Source of the DNA: Cyanobacterium sp. uoEpiScrs1
Lineage (GTDB): Bacteria; Cyanobacteriota; Cyanobacteriia; Cyanobacteriales; Microcystaceae
Direction: 5' to 3'
Length of the DNA: 64,000 nucleotides
Assembly: GCF_947331815.1 (NCBI RefSeq)
Contig: NZ_OX373462.1
Coordinates: forward strand, 124,001-188,000
Below the pieces are notes generated by a model. The model was not told the DNA's origin. It searched no databases and saw nothing but the letters and a program-made list of their open reading frames with translations. Each line of letters begins with the position of its first letter. Positions within the stretch are counted from its first letter, which is position 1. Shown in pieces: positions 21,836 to 29,938 of this stretch. The position numbers and the translations under genes were made by a program.

Positions 21836-22333
21836 ATGTCAACTTCTAACGTGCACCCCCCCGAATCCTACAGTCAAAATGATGTCCAAGAAATTCTTCA
21901 CCTAGCGATAACTCGTACAGCCGATGGTTCAGAATTGTCGAGAATGCAACTGTGGGAAATTGCCACCGAATTAGATATTGATCTTGACTGTCTGAGATCT
22001 GCTGAGCGCGATTGGCTTAATGGTAAAATAATCGAACGGAAACGACAGGAATTTGATTATTATAGACAGGAACAATTAAAACAAAAGGTCGTTCGCTATG
22101 TTATCATCAACGGGTTTCTCTTGATAATAAACTTTCTTAGTTCGGGGACTTTATCTTGGTCGTTGTATACTCTTTTAATCTTGGGATTGCCTTTATCTTT
22201 AGACACCTGGAAAGCTTTTCAAACAGAAGGAGAAGCTTATGAAAAGGCCTTTCAACGTTGGAGTCTCAAAAAACAAATGAAAGAATCTCTTTCAGGTCTT
22301 TGGGATAGATTAAAAAAGGCATGGCAATCTTAA
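21836..22333 (+). CDS. 2TM-domain protein of unknown function
   Basis: A 165-residue protein. The first ~85 residues are charged and soluble (SYSQNDVQEILHLAITRTADGSELSRMQLWEIATELDI), followed by a basic helix. Two membrane spans then come close together (VRYVIINGFLLIINFLSSG and SLYTLLILGLPLSLDTW), and a basic tail ends the protein. This is the 2TM-domain layout common in cyanobacteria, where the N-terminal part resembles a small helical fold found ahead of many 2TM domains. Function is unknown. It lies 78 nt upstream of the DUF697 GTPase on the same strand, so the two may be co-expressed at the membrane. Confidence 0.75.
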   Translation: MSTSNVHPPESYSQNDVQEILHLAITRTADGSELSRMQLWEIATELDIDLDCLRSAERDWLNGKIIERKRQEFDYYRQEQLKQKVVRYVIINGFLLIINFLSSGTLSWSLYTLLILGLPLSLDTWKAFQTEGEAYEKAFQRWSLKKQMKESLSGLWDRLKKAWQS

Positions 22334-22411
22334 GATAGTAAAAACCCTGAAAGAGGAAATAAATTTTAAAAAGTCTGATTTCTATAAAAGGATTGTTCGG
22401 GGGAATTAATA

Positions 22412-23806
22412 ATGAAAAAAAAGCTCAACAAGCCAATTCTGGTGGCAGGCATCAGTATTTCATTTATATTATGGTTTTATGATGGATTCAGCCAGCAAAT
22501 CTTAGAGATAAAAGAATGGGGACTACTTAGTACAATTTTCTTGGGCTTGGGATTTTGGTGGCGGCAAGGACAAAAAGAAACAACAAGTAAGCCATTACCA
22601 GTAACAAGCTTAACTGAAGAATCAGTTAAAGATATTATTAATCAAGGGGAACTAATTCTTAATACTTTATCCACCGAAGCACCAGACTATGATATTTCTT
22701 TCTTTAAGAAACAATTAAATCAATTATCTTTAAGCTTTGATCGTCAACAATTAACGATCGCTCTAGCAGGAGATAAAAAGGTTGGAAAGACAACTTTAAA
22801 AGATAAGTTATTATCTCAAAATATTTTTAATGATATCTCTTTTATAGAAGTAGAATCTTTATTTAAAGAAGTAGAAATGCCTGAAATAAAAGCAGATCTA
22901 ATTCTATTGTTAATTACTGGAGACTTAACTAATTCTCATTGGGAATTTTTACAAAAGTGCAATCAAAATTATCAACGATTTATTCTAGTTTTTAATAAAA
23001 AAGATCAATATATTCCAGAAGAGAGAGTCTTGATTTTAGAACAGGTACAGCAAAAATTAAAATCAATGATCACTCCTTCTGATGTTATTGCCATCAGTGC
23101 TTCTCCTCAATCTCTAAAAGTTCGTGAACATGAAGAAAATGGGACAATTCGGGAGTGGATTGAAGCTCAACTGCCTGAAATCGACCCTTTGAGTGATCGC
23201 TTAAAACTGATTGTAGAACTCGAAAGAAAAATGTTAGTCTGGGGAAGTTTATGGCGTGAAGCAATGTCTCTTAAAAAAGACGTTAAAGCAAATCTTAATA
23301 ACATAAGACGAGATTGTGCTCTACCTATTATTGAAAAATATCAGTGGATTGCAGCAGCTAGTGCTTTTGCTAATCCCGTAGCTGCTTTAGATTTATTAGC
23401 TGCCGCTGCTATTAGTTCTCAATTAGTTATAGATTTGGGAGTGATTTATAAACAGAAATTGTCTTTTTCCCAAGGACGAGTTCTGTCAGGAATCATTGGG
23501 AAATCGATAGTTCAACTAGGATTAGTTGAACTATCAACTCAAACTATTAGTAGTGTACTTAAAAATAATGCTATTACCTATGTTGCTGGAGGAACGGTTC
23601 AAGCAATAAGTGCTGCCTATTTAACCCGTTTAGCTGGATTAAGTCTAGTAGAACATTTTCAAGATCAAGATGTTGATTCAACGGTAGTAAAGGAAATAGA
23701 TCTAAAGCAATTTCCTCAAAAAATAAAAAAGGTTTTCGAAAAAAATAAACGTACTGCTTTGGTCAAAAATTTTATTCAACAGACTTTACCCCGTTTATCA
23801 AATTGA
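22412..23806 (+). CDS. DUF697-type membrane GTPase
   Basis: A 464-residue protein with one or two N-terminal membrane spans (PILVAGISISFILWFYDG and LLSTIFLGLGFWW). A P-loop, GDKKVGKTTLKDKL, lies near residue 122, a probable G3-like region with DLILLLITGD, and a G4-like NKKD near 195. A C-terminal hydrophobic DUF697 region (about 305-430: AAASAFANPVAALDLLAAAAISSQLVIDLG) completes it. Cyanobacterial homologues carry this GTPase-plus-DUF697 layout. The DUF697 family includes E. coli YcjF, but no function is established. The canonical DxxG is not clear. An odd feature is its close pairing with the 2TM gene upstream. Confidence 0.8.
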   Translation: MKKKLNKPILVAGISISFILWFYDGFSQQILEIKEWGLLSTIFLGLGFWWRQGQKETTSKPLPVTSLTEESVKDIINQGELILNTLSTEAPDYDISFFKKQLNQLSLSFDRQQLTIALAGDKKVGKTTLKDKLLSQNIFNDISFIEVESLFKEVEMPEIKADLILLLITGDLTNSHWEFLQKCNQNYQRFILVFNKKDQYIPEERVLILEQVQQKLKSMITPSDVIAISASPQSLKVREHEENGTIREWIEAQLPEIDPLSDRLKLIVELERKMLVWGSLWREAMSLKKDVKANLNNIRRDCALPIIEKYQWIAAASAFANPVAALDLLAAAAISSQLVIDLGVIYKQKLSFSQGRVLSGIIGKSIVQLGLVELSTQTISSVLKNNAITYVAGGTVQAISAAYLTRLAGLSLVEHFQDQDVDSTVVKEIDLKQFPQKIKKVFEKNKRTALVKNFIQQTLPRLSN

Positions 23807-24768
23807 CTTTAACTATTGTCATTAAGATATGTATGTATAATTTATCTTCTTAAATCTTGTCTTATATATTTATGGGACAAGAAAATCATTCCTATTAGTA
23901 ATAGAAAATGCATGGTTTGTTATTATTTAATATATATACTCTGACTTATCATTTTTGCTCTTTTCTTACGACTAAAATTTAATGTAATTCAAAAAAATAA
24001 TGATTACTATAAATATATCAAACTTAAATATATTTCAATATGGGTGAACTTATAGAATATTTTTCAGAGTTTTGAAGTATAGTTAAGTGACTATTGTACT
24101 TGTCTCTATTATTTACTTATCTAATATTATTAAGGTTGATATCTCAATAAAGTTATAAAATTTAGAGAAAATTCTTCGTAAATATAAAAATATTTAGTGT
24201 GCTTGAATTGTGTAATAGTTTTGATGATTTTAGTTTGTTTCTATACAGCATATATCATTTAGTTACTATTGTTTACTTTTAATATTTTGTTTTCACAATC
24301 AGAGAATATATTTACCTCTACAGTCTTAAGTTTAGTATTTCTTCGCAAACATATTAATAACAATTTAAGTTAATAACTTAAATTGTTATTAATATGTTTG
24401 CATAACTAATGTTAGTGTGATAATGTGAGGACCTTAAATTTATTAAAGTCATGATAGCTAATGATTATGAGTTTATTGATTATTATCATTATGTTAAATA
24501 AGAGGTAGTAATCAGATAGCTGAAGGGTCCTTTATTTTGTCAATTTTAGGATTAACTAAATGAATACCCCTCAATATTGATTGAATTTTTAATTAGTTGA
24601 TGCTAATGATTTTCTAATGTTGTAATTTAGTCAATATGACAATATTGACTTTTACTTTTTGTATTTTACCTAGGAAAGCGATTTCAGAAATAGCCTGTAA
24701 AATCAGTTGAGTTCTAAGTCGTATTCAATTGTTGAAATAGTTATATAGTTCAAAAAAAATTTCAGACC
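23807..24768. other. AT-rich gap containing a 27-bp perfect hairpin
   Basis: No intact gene. The palindrome at 24345-24401 is listed separately. Downstream, 24420-24545 contains AGGACC and GGGTCC blocks about 100 nt apart and a 16-codon ORF of no clear meaning. The final stretch must carry the larB promoter. Confidence 0.4.
24345..24401. repeat. 27-bp perfect inverted repeat (3-nt loop)
   Basis: Left arm 24345-24371 and right arm 24375-24401 are exactly complementary over all 27 positions, with loop AAT. The arm starts GCAAACATATTAATAAC and ends AATTTAAGTT. It lies 538 nt after the DUF697 gene and 367 nt before larB, so it is not close to either. There is no T-run. It could be a distal terminator, a MITE-like remnant or a protein-binding cruciform. 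Confidence 0.85.
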
Positions 24769-25542
24769 ATGAATTTAGATGCACTCCAGTCTCTTTTGCA
24801 AGCAATCTCCACAGGAGAAGTCAGTCCTGACCAGGGATTAGAAAAGCTCAAATATTTCAGCTTTGAATCGGTTGATGAATTTGCAAAAATAGATCATCAT
24901 CGTCTTCTACGGACAGGATTTCCTGAAGTTATTTGGGGGACAGGCAAAACTCCTGAACAGATTGCTCAAATTATGCTTACAATGGCATCTCATTCTCCTG
25001 TGGTTATGGCAACTCGTATTGAAGCAAAAATGGCAGAACAACTGCAGAAACAAGTACCTAATTTAATTTACTATCCAGTGGCTCGCATTTGTGCTTTGAA
25101 AACTTCTGAGATTCCTTTAATTGGATTGGGAGTAGTTGGGATTCTTACAGCAGGAACAGCAGACTTGCCTGTAGCCGAAGAAACTGCTATTACCGCACAA
25201 CTTTGCGGGGTTGAGGTACGACGCTTATGGGATGTAGGAGTAGCAGGTATTCATCGTTTATTAAGTTATCGTGAGTTAATTAATCAAGTAGATGTATTGA
25301 TTGTAGTAGCAGGTATGGAAGGAGCCTTGCCTAGTGTAGTAGCCGGAATGGTAGACTGTCCAGTAATTGGAGTTCCAACTAGTATAGGTTACGGAACAAA
25401 TTTTGGGGGGGTTTCTCCATTATTGACAATGCTAAATTCTTGTGCAGCAGGAATTGGCGTGGTTAATATCGATAATGGCTTTGGAGCTGCAATTTTAGCT
25501 GGACAAATCTTACGAACGGCTAATCGTTTAATTAATAAATAA
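24769..25542 (+). CDS. larB: LarB-family pyridinium-3,5-biscarboxylate mononucleotide synthase
   Basis: A 257-residue PurE-like protein. LarB carboxylates and hydrolyses nicotinate adenine dinucleotide to make the precursor of the nickel-pincer cofactor. Family features are the N-terminal helical part with FPEVIWGTGKTPEQI near 58, ATRIEAKMAEQL, the PurE-like core GLGVVGILTAGTADLPVAEE near 120, VIVVAGMEGALPSVVAGMVDCPVIGVPTS, and YGTNFGGVSPLLTMLNSC near 205. No larC, larE or lactate racemase gene is nearby, so this is either an orphan locus or the partners lie elsewhere. A 14-bp hairpin follows 52 nt after the stop. Confidence 0.9.
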   Translation: MNLDALQSLLQAISTGEVSPDQGLEKLKYFSFESVDEFAKIDHHRLLRTGFPEVIWGTGKTPEQIAQIMLTMASHSPVVMATRIEAKMAEQLQKQVPNLIYYPVARICALKTSEIPLIGLGVVGILTAGTADLPVAEETAITAQLCGVEVRRLWDVGVAGIHRLLSYRELINQVDVLIVVAGMEGALPSVVAGMVDCPVIGVPTSIGYGTNFGGVSPLLTMLNSCAAGIGVVNIDNGFGAAILAGQILRTANRLINK

Positions 25543-25593
25543 AAACAATATTAAAATCTATTTGTTTTTAAAAATTAGAAAATTATTATTTAA

Positions 25594-25631
25594 AGTCCAT
25601 ATTCAACAGATAAATACGTTGAATATGGACT
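25594..25631 (+). terminator. Terminator hairpin after larB
   Basis: A 14-bp perfect stem (AGTCCATATTCAAC 25594-25607 with 25618-25631) and 10-nt loop. No T-run follows. Confidence 0.6.
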
Positions 25632-25996
25632 GTCTGGGATTATAAACTAATTCTTAAGAATAAAAGGTAAAAACAAGTATATATAGAATATATTCTTGAG
25701 CATATAAGATAGCCCCAAAACTATTATGTTACAGAAAATTACTAGTCAATGAGTGTCAAAGCTATTTAACATCTATATAATAGATATTATCATGACATAT
25801 AGATAGACCATAAAGTATAGTTATTTTTGTTGCGACAAAAAAATCAATCATGTAAATACTACTAAGGGTATAGAATAATTTGCTATGATTTTATTTAAGG
25901 TTATCATTTGGAATGTTTTTTTAAAATCAAAATAAATAAGTCATATTAAAATAATCAAAAATATTTTATTAACGTCAAAATTATTAATAATAAACT
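25632..25996. other. AT-rich gap before ruvA, nothing recognised
   Basis: No ORF, repeat or RNA motif seen. It presumably contains the ruvA promoter. Confidence 0.45.
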
Positions 25997-26632
25997 GTGT
26001 TAAGTTATCTTAAAGGCGATCTAATTGAAGTTATAGATAATATTCCAAATAGAATTATTCTTATTTTAGAAGTCAATTGTATAGGTTATGAGATACAAAT
26101 TTCATCACGATTCTTACAAAATTTAGTTAAAAATAAACAGGAAAAAATACAAGTTTTTACTCACATACAAATCAAGGATGAAAACCCTATTTTATATGGT
26201 TTTGCTACTGATGCTGAACGAGAATTATTCCGTCAACTAATTAATGTTAATGGAATTGGTGCACGATTAGCAATCGCTTTAATTGAGACATTAGGATTAG
26301 AAGAGTTGGTGCAAGCAATTATTAATGGCAACATTTATATTCTGTCTAAAACACCAGGAGTTGGACGAAAAACTGCTGAGCGTATTATCTTAGAACTCAA
26401 AACTAAACTCTATCAATGGAAACAACGATTAGGAAGAACTTTATCTTCTTCTATGGTAATCTCATCCTTAGAGGTGTTAGAAGACTTGGAAGTAACTTTG
26501 TTAGCATTAGGATACACAAATGAAGAAATTAGTCAAGCTATTTCCACTCTTAATAAAGATAATCGAATATCAAAAAATAATACTAGCGAGGAGTGGATCA
26601 GGGAAGCTATCATTTGGTTGAACGAACAGTAA
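25997..26632 (+). CDS. ruvA: Holliday junction branch migration protein RuvA
   Basis: Tetrameric junction-binding subunit that loads the RuvB motor during recombinational repair. The 211-residue protein starts with a GTG at 25997 (MLSYLKGDLIEV), with the OB-fold in the first ~65 residues. Two helix-hairpin-helix motifs follow at about 70-130 (INVNGIGARLAIALIETLG and LSKTPGVGRKTAERIILELK), and the C-terminal RuvB-binding helices span about 155-211 (LEDLEVTLLALGYTNEEISQAI). The family domains are all present. There is no clear Shine-Dalgarno sequence. It has an unusually high asparagine, isoleucine and lysine content, in line with the local AT bias. Confidence 0.95.
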   Translation: MLSYLKGDLIEVIDNIPNRIILILEVNCIGYEIQISSRFLQNLVKNKQEKIQVFTHIQIKDENPILYGFATDAERELFRQLINVNGIGARLAIALIETLGLEELVQAIINGNIYILSKTPGVGRKTAERIILELKTKLYQWKQRLGRTLSSSMVISSLEVLEDLEVTLLALGYTNEEISQAISTLNKDNRISKNNTSEEWIREAIIWLNEQ

Positions 26633-26796
26633 CAATTTATATAATATTTATTCTAATAATTTTGTTGGATTTAGTATATTTATTGATGTTAAATGTTAGC
26701 TATCTAAAAATACAAGGTAATTATTCAAGACAAATAAAATTACTAAAATGGAGGGTAATAATAACAGTCAATGTTAATTATTCTATTAACTATATC

Positions 26797-26843
26797 ATTA
26801 CAAGTTTCAATTAATTTTAATAATTTTAATTGAAACTTGTAAT
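26797..26843 (+). terminator. 18-bp hairpin after ruvA
   Basis: Arms 26797-26814 and 26826-26843 (ATTACAAGTTTCAATTAA) are perfectly complementary, with an 11-nt AT loop, 165 nt after the ruvA stop. AAAAATAAC follows rather than T's. Confidence 0.6.
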
Positions 26844-27284
26844 AAAAATAACTTAAAAAAAATAGCTTAAGTATTAATGAATATTAATTGAAATAAAATA
26901 TCAGTCTGTTTTTAAATTAAGGTAATTTAACTGTTGCCGTCAGGAAGCAACCAAGTGGGTCGTAATCATTTGTCCACTATATAGTGATTATCATAAAACT
27001 TAATATATCTCAATAAAAATACAAACAATAGAGAACGACATACCTGATAAAATCAGACAGAAGTTCTAAGCAAACAGCCCTTACAGACTATCTGTGACAA
27101 TACCATAGCAAACAAAAGCTAAAATTCTTACTGTGTAAAGTTTACTAAACTACAAAATCTTGATTGCTAAAAAAATCATATTTTAGACTTACATGATGTA
27201 GTAAGAATGGTAGTTTTGGGAGTATTGACTACTAATTAATCACACTTAGTTTGGAAGGGATAAAAAAATAAATTATAAAGTTAT
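26844..27284. other. Gap with a small GC-rich patch
   Basis: No ORF. A short G+C-richer patch at 26931-26970 can form a 5-bp stem (GTTGC…GCAAC around GTCAGGAA). It is too short to assign as an RNA gene. The rest is AT-rich and holds the promoter of the next gene. Confidence 0.4.
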
Positions 27285-27524
27285 ATGATACATTCTCAGT
27301 TACATCAAAATGCTCTTGACTTGCTTTTGTCTTTGGTTCTCCCTTATGGGTGTTCTTTTTCTGTGCTTTCTGATTCCACGTATCGTATCAGCTGTCCTGA
27401 TTATGAAATTGCAGATAAAGTCTGGGAAAACCGAGTTAACTGTATTTTTCCCTTATTGAAATCGGGACAAGCCCTTGAAGTAGTAGCATCAAATTACTAT
27501 GCGAGAAGCCATCCTAAAATCTGA
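27285..27524 (+). CDS. Small hypothetical protein, 79 residues
   Basis: I do not recognise this protein. It has a short hydrophobic N-terminal region (ALDLLLSLVLPYGCSFSVLS) that is more amphipathic than membrane-spanning, then a polar part with two cysteines (RISCPDYEIADKVWENRVNCIFP) and a final KSGQALEVVAS. Codon use looks like that of its neighbours and the frame is open from the first ATG. Two hairpins lie downstream (8 bp at 27576-27605 and 13 bp at 27652-27688), which supports its being a transcribed unit. It could also be the surviving part of a longer gene. Confidence 0.5.
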   Translation: MIHSQLHQNALDLLLSLVLPYGCSFSVLSDSTYRISCPDYEIADKVWENRVNCIFPLLKSGQALEVVASNYYARSHPKI

Positions 27525-27651
27525 ACATTTCACGATAATAAAAATCACTTGAAATCCACTATATAATAGGCCAATATTACCACTGTTATTGCCACTTGTG
27601 GTAATAGAATTGTAGTAGATCTTATTTCTATCAATCTGAGATGTGATTATG

Positions 27652-27688
27652 GGTAAAGTCTCTCCAAAAAGATTTGAGAGACTTTACC
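27652..27688 (+). terminator. 13-bp terminator hairpin after the 79-residue gene
   Basis: GGTAAAGTCTCTC (27652-27664) pairs perfectly with 27676-27688, with an 11-nt loop, followed by TTCTTTTG. It lies 128 nt past the stop. A smaller 8-bp hairpin lies before it at 27576-27605. Confidence 0.65.
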
Positions 27689-28559
27689 TTCTTTTGAAGG
27701 TAATATTTTTTCTATATGGTGATTAACTTATCCTAGTTCAGTTAGTTGCACTGTTCGTCAGACTTTGTAAATCAATTAAGAATATCCCCATCTACATCAG
27801 ATAGTCTGCTGTTTGACTATTAGTAGCCTAGTTGAGACTATATGATGGATTCTGTTTCAATTTGAAATTCATCTGAAAGCTAATTATATTTAGATAATAG
27901 TAGCTAACAGTTTTTAATTAGTTTTTATCTTGACTAGATAAGTGTGACTAGGACTCTTAGTATTGTATTTATACCGTATATTTTTTAGTGAAAGAAATAA
28001 GATATAAGAGATAAATTTTAGACAAATATTATGATGTTAGTTACTATAGTGTTAACTATAATCTTATAAATTAATAAAAAATAAAGCTAAGCTCGATTTT
28101 TTCTGGATCTGTATTTATGTTATCTTTTTTTGCAAAGTAAAGAATTAGTTTAAATATGCATTAAAAATATATTTAAGTTATCAAGATAAACAGCTTTTGT
28201 TCTAAATATTTATAGTTGATTTGTTTATGATATTATAGGTTTTATATGTTTTTATTGTTTAGACTCTTTATTTTGTTAAATTTTTTTATAAACTTAAATA
28301 TTGATCGATATTTAAGTTTATAAAAAATAATTACTATTGATTAATAATAATCCAAAGAATCTATCGATAAACAATCACTTGAAATACTATTATTTGTAAT
28401 ACAATATAACTCCAGGTTATATAATTAGTTTAGTCAAGAAAAACAAACTAATTAAATTTTATGTAAAATATACAACTATCTTAATTTATGAGTCTTATGG
28501 TAGTTTATTTGAGGTCTTTTTATAGAGAAAAATGGAAAATATTGCATAATTAAACTCTG
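27689..28559. other. AT-rich gap with a 20-bp hairpin
   Basis: No intact gene. 27720-27880 is richer in G+C and may be eroded coding sequence, but no frame is convincing. The rest is AT-rich and includes the palindrome at 28282-28327. Confidence 0.4.
28282..28327. repeat. 20-bp perfect inverted repeat (6-nt loop)
   Basis: Arms 28282-28301 and 28308-28327 (TTTTTTATAAACTTAAATAT) are exactly complementary around TGATCG. The nearest gene upstream ended about 760 nt earlier, and a dead gene starts about 230 nt later. It is AT-only apart from one G/C pair per arm. Confidence 0.8.
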
Positions 28560-29183
28560 AAAGTTGAATTGCGCAAGCCATGTTTATTTAGATCGATTAC
28601 AACCTCAAGATGCTGCTTGTATTAGTATATTAATACTAGAATTTTAACTTTACTGGGAATACTACATTATGAATTAAAGTCTTTCCAGGAATTGAAATTG
28701 ACTAAGTTACAGATCCCGTTTCAAAGTCTGCAGTAGTTTGCTCTGAAGTTCAACTAGTCGAACATCTTTATAGAGTTCTCGAAATTCATTACATCAATCA
28801 AGGGGATGTAAAAGCTACAAGGGTAGTAATTTTAGTAGACACTTTAGATGTGAATAGACATGATTGTTTAAAAACCAAGGTGTTTCTATCCAAATTATTC
28901 GCCACATCGATTCTTATTAAGCGTAATTAGTTAGCTCTAATCAACTAGGACAAATTTTAGTAGTCAAGCAGACTCTTTTTTTTAGAATATTAGCCAGCTG
29001 CTTATCTAGTTTGAGCCGTTAATGAGATAGAAAAAGCGAATTTAATTAATATTCTTCAGGTTTCGGCTATTGATAGTTTCAGTCAGTTATATTTAGGAGA
29101 GAGAAAAACAAGATATTACCGTAGATTCTCAATCAATACCAGGCTCTATGCAGTATATTGCTGAACAAATTCAAGATAGATAA
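28560..29183 (+). pseudogene. Dead conserved gene of unrecognised family
   Basis: Protein-like sequence runs in the plus strand across several frames. The pieces are SHVYLDRLQPQDAACIS, then VFPGIEID-stop-VTDPVSKSAVVCSEVQLVEHLYRVLEIHYI followed by GDVKATRVVILVDTLDVNRHD. After a frameshift comes NQGVSIQIIRHIDSY (two stops) LVSSNQLGQILVVKQ. Further frame changes lead to EIEKANLINILQVSAIDSFSQLYLGE and EKQDITVDSQSIPGSMQYIAEQIQDR ending at TAA 29181-29183. The pieces join into one ~200-residue product with a natural end. I do not recognise the family. It lies 64 nt upstream of an ABC ATPase on the same strand. Confidence 0.75.
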
Positions 29184-29247
29184 GAAAACGATGGATAATT
29201 ACTTTTATTAGTTAACTTTTACATTTATTTTATATTTAATTTAAATT

Positions 29248-29925
29248 ATGAACTCTAAGTCAATCCCATTATTAAAATTATCGGAAGTCAGCCTTACTAA
29301 TTTTAGGGAAAAAAATCAATTATTAACTAATATTTCTTTTCAAGTGAATCAAAGTGATCGCTTCGCAATTGTTGGTCCTTCAGGCGCTGGCAAAACTACC
29401 TTATTGCGATTGATTAACCGTTTACAAGATCCCACATCAGGGTCAATTGAATGGGACTCTCAACCTCTTTGCGATCTCTCTATTGTTAAACTGCGTCAAC
29501 AAATTGTTCTAGTTCCTCAAGAGCCAAAGTTATTAGGGATGACTGTTGAAGAAACTCTTGCTTATCCTTTAATATTGCAACAGTTACCTAAACTAGAGAT
29601 TGCACAGTCTATTGATATGTGGCGGTCAAAACTATCTATCCCTGATGATTGGTTAACTCGCAACGAATTGCAATTATCCTTAGGACAGCGACAACTAGTA
29701 AGTATTATGCGGGGGTTGATGATGAAACCTAAACTGTTATTGTTGGATGAACCTACTTCGGCTTTAGATAGTGATCGTGCCCAACAATTGATAGAAACTC
29801 TAATTAATTGGAATCGGACCGAGCAAACTACTATTATTATGGTGAATCACCAAAAAAAATTTGTCGAACAATTTGCTCAAGCTATTCTAATATTAAAGGA
29901 AGGAAAAGTCCAGGTTATTTCCTAG
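29248..29925 (+). CDS. ABC transporter ATPase, FetA/YbbL-like
   Basis: A 225-residue nucleotide-binding domain with Walker A GPSGAGKTT near residue 38, Q-loop LVPQEPKLLG, signature LSLGQRQL near 147, Walker B LLLLDEPTSALD near 167 and the switch histidine MVNHQ near 200. Overall it resembles the small ATPases of FetAB/YbbLM-type exporters and of some phosphate/glutamine-type importers; the resemblance is by eye. No permease gene is adjacent: the sequence before it is a dead gene and 1.1 kb after it is empty. A hairpin overlaps the stop codon. It may be an orphan whose partner is elsewhere or lost. Confidence 0.85.
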   Translation: MNSKSIPLLKLSEVSLTNFREKNQLLTNISFQVNQSDRFAIVGPSGAGKTTLLRLINRLQDPTSGSIEWDSQPLCDLSIVKLRQQIVLVPQEPKLLGMTVEETLAYPLILQQLPKLEIAQSIDMWRSKLSIPDDWLTRNELQLSLGQRQLVSIMRGLMMKPKLLLLDEPTSALDSDRAQQLIETLINWNRTEQTTIIMVNHQKKFVEQFAQAILILKEGKVQVIS

Positions 29926-29938
29926 TTTAATAACCTGG
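29910..29938 (+). terminator. Terminator hairpin overlapping the ABC ATPase stop
   Basis: A 10-bp perfect stem (CCAGGTTATT 29910-29919 with 29929-29938); the stop codon at 29923-29925 lies in its loop. The last five codons are therefore part of the stem. Confidence 0.65.

Noticed and set aside
26593-26814. 73-codon open frame overlapping the end of ruvA
   Set aside because: It begins inside ruvA in another frame, its composition is only that of AT-rich DNA (many I, N, K), and it runs into the left arm of the ruvA hairpin.
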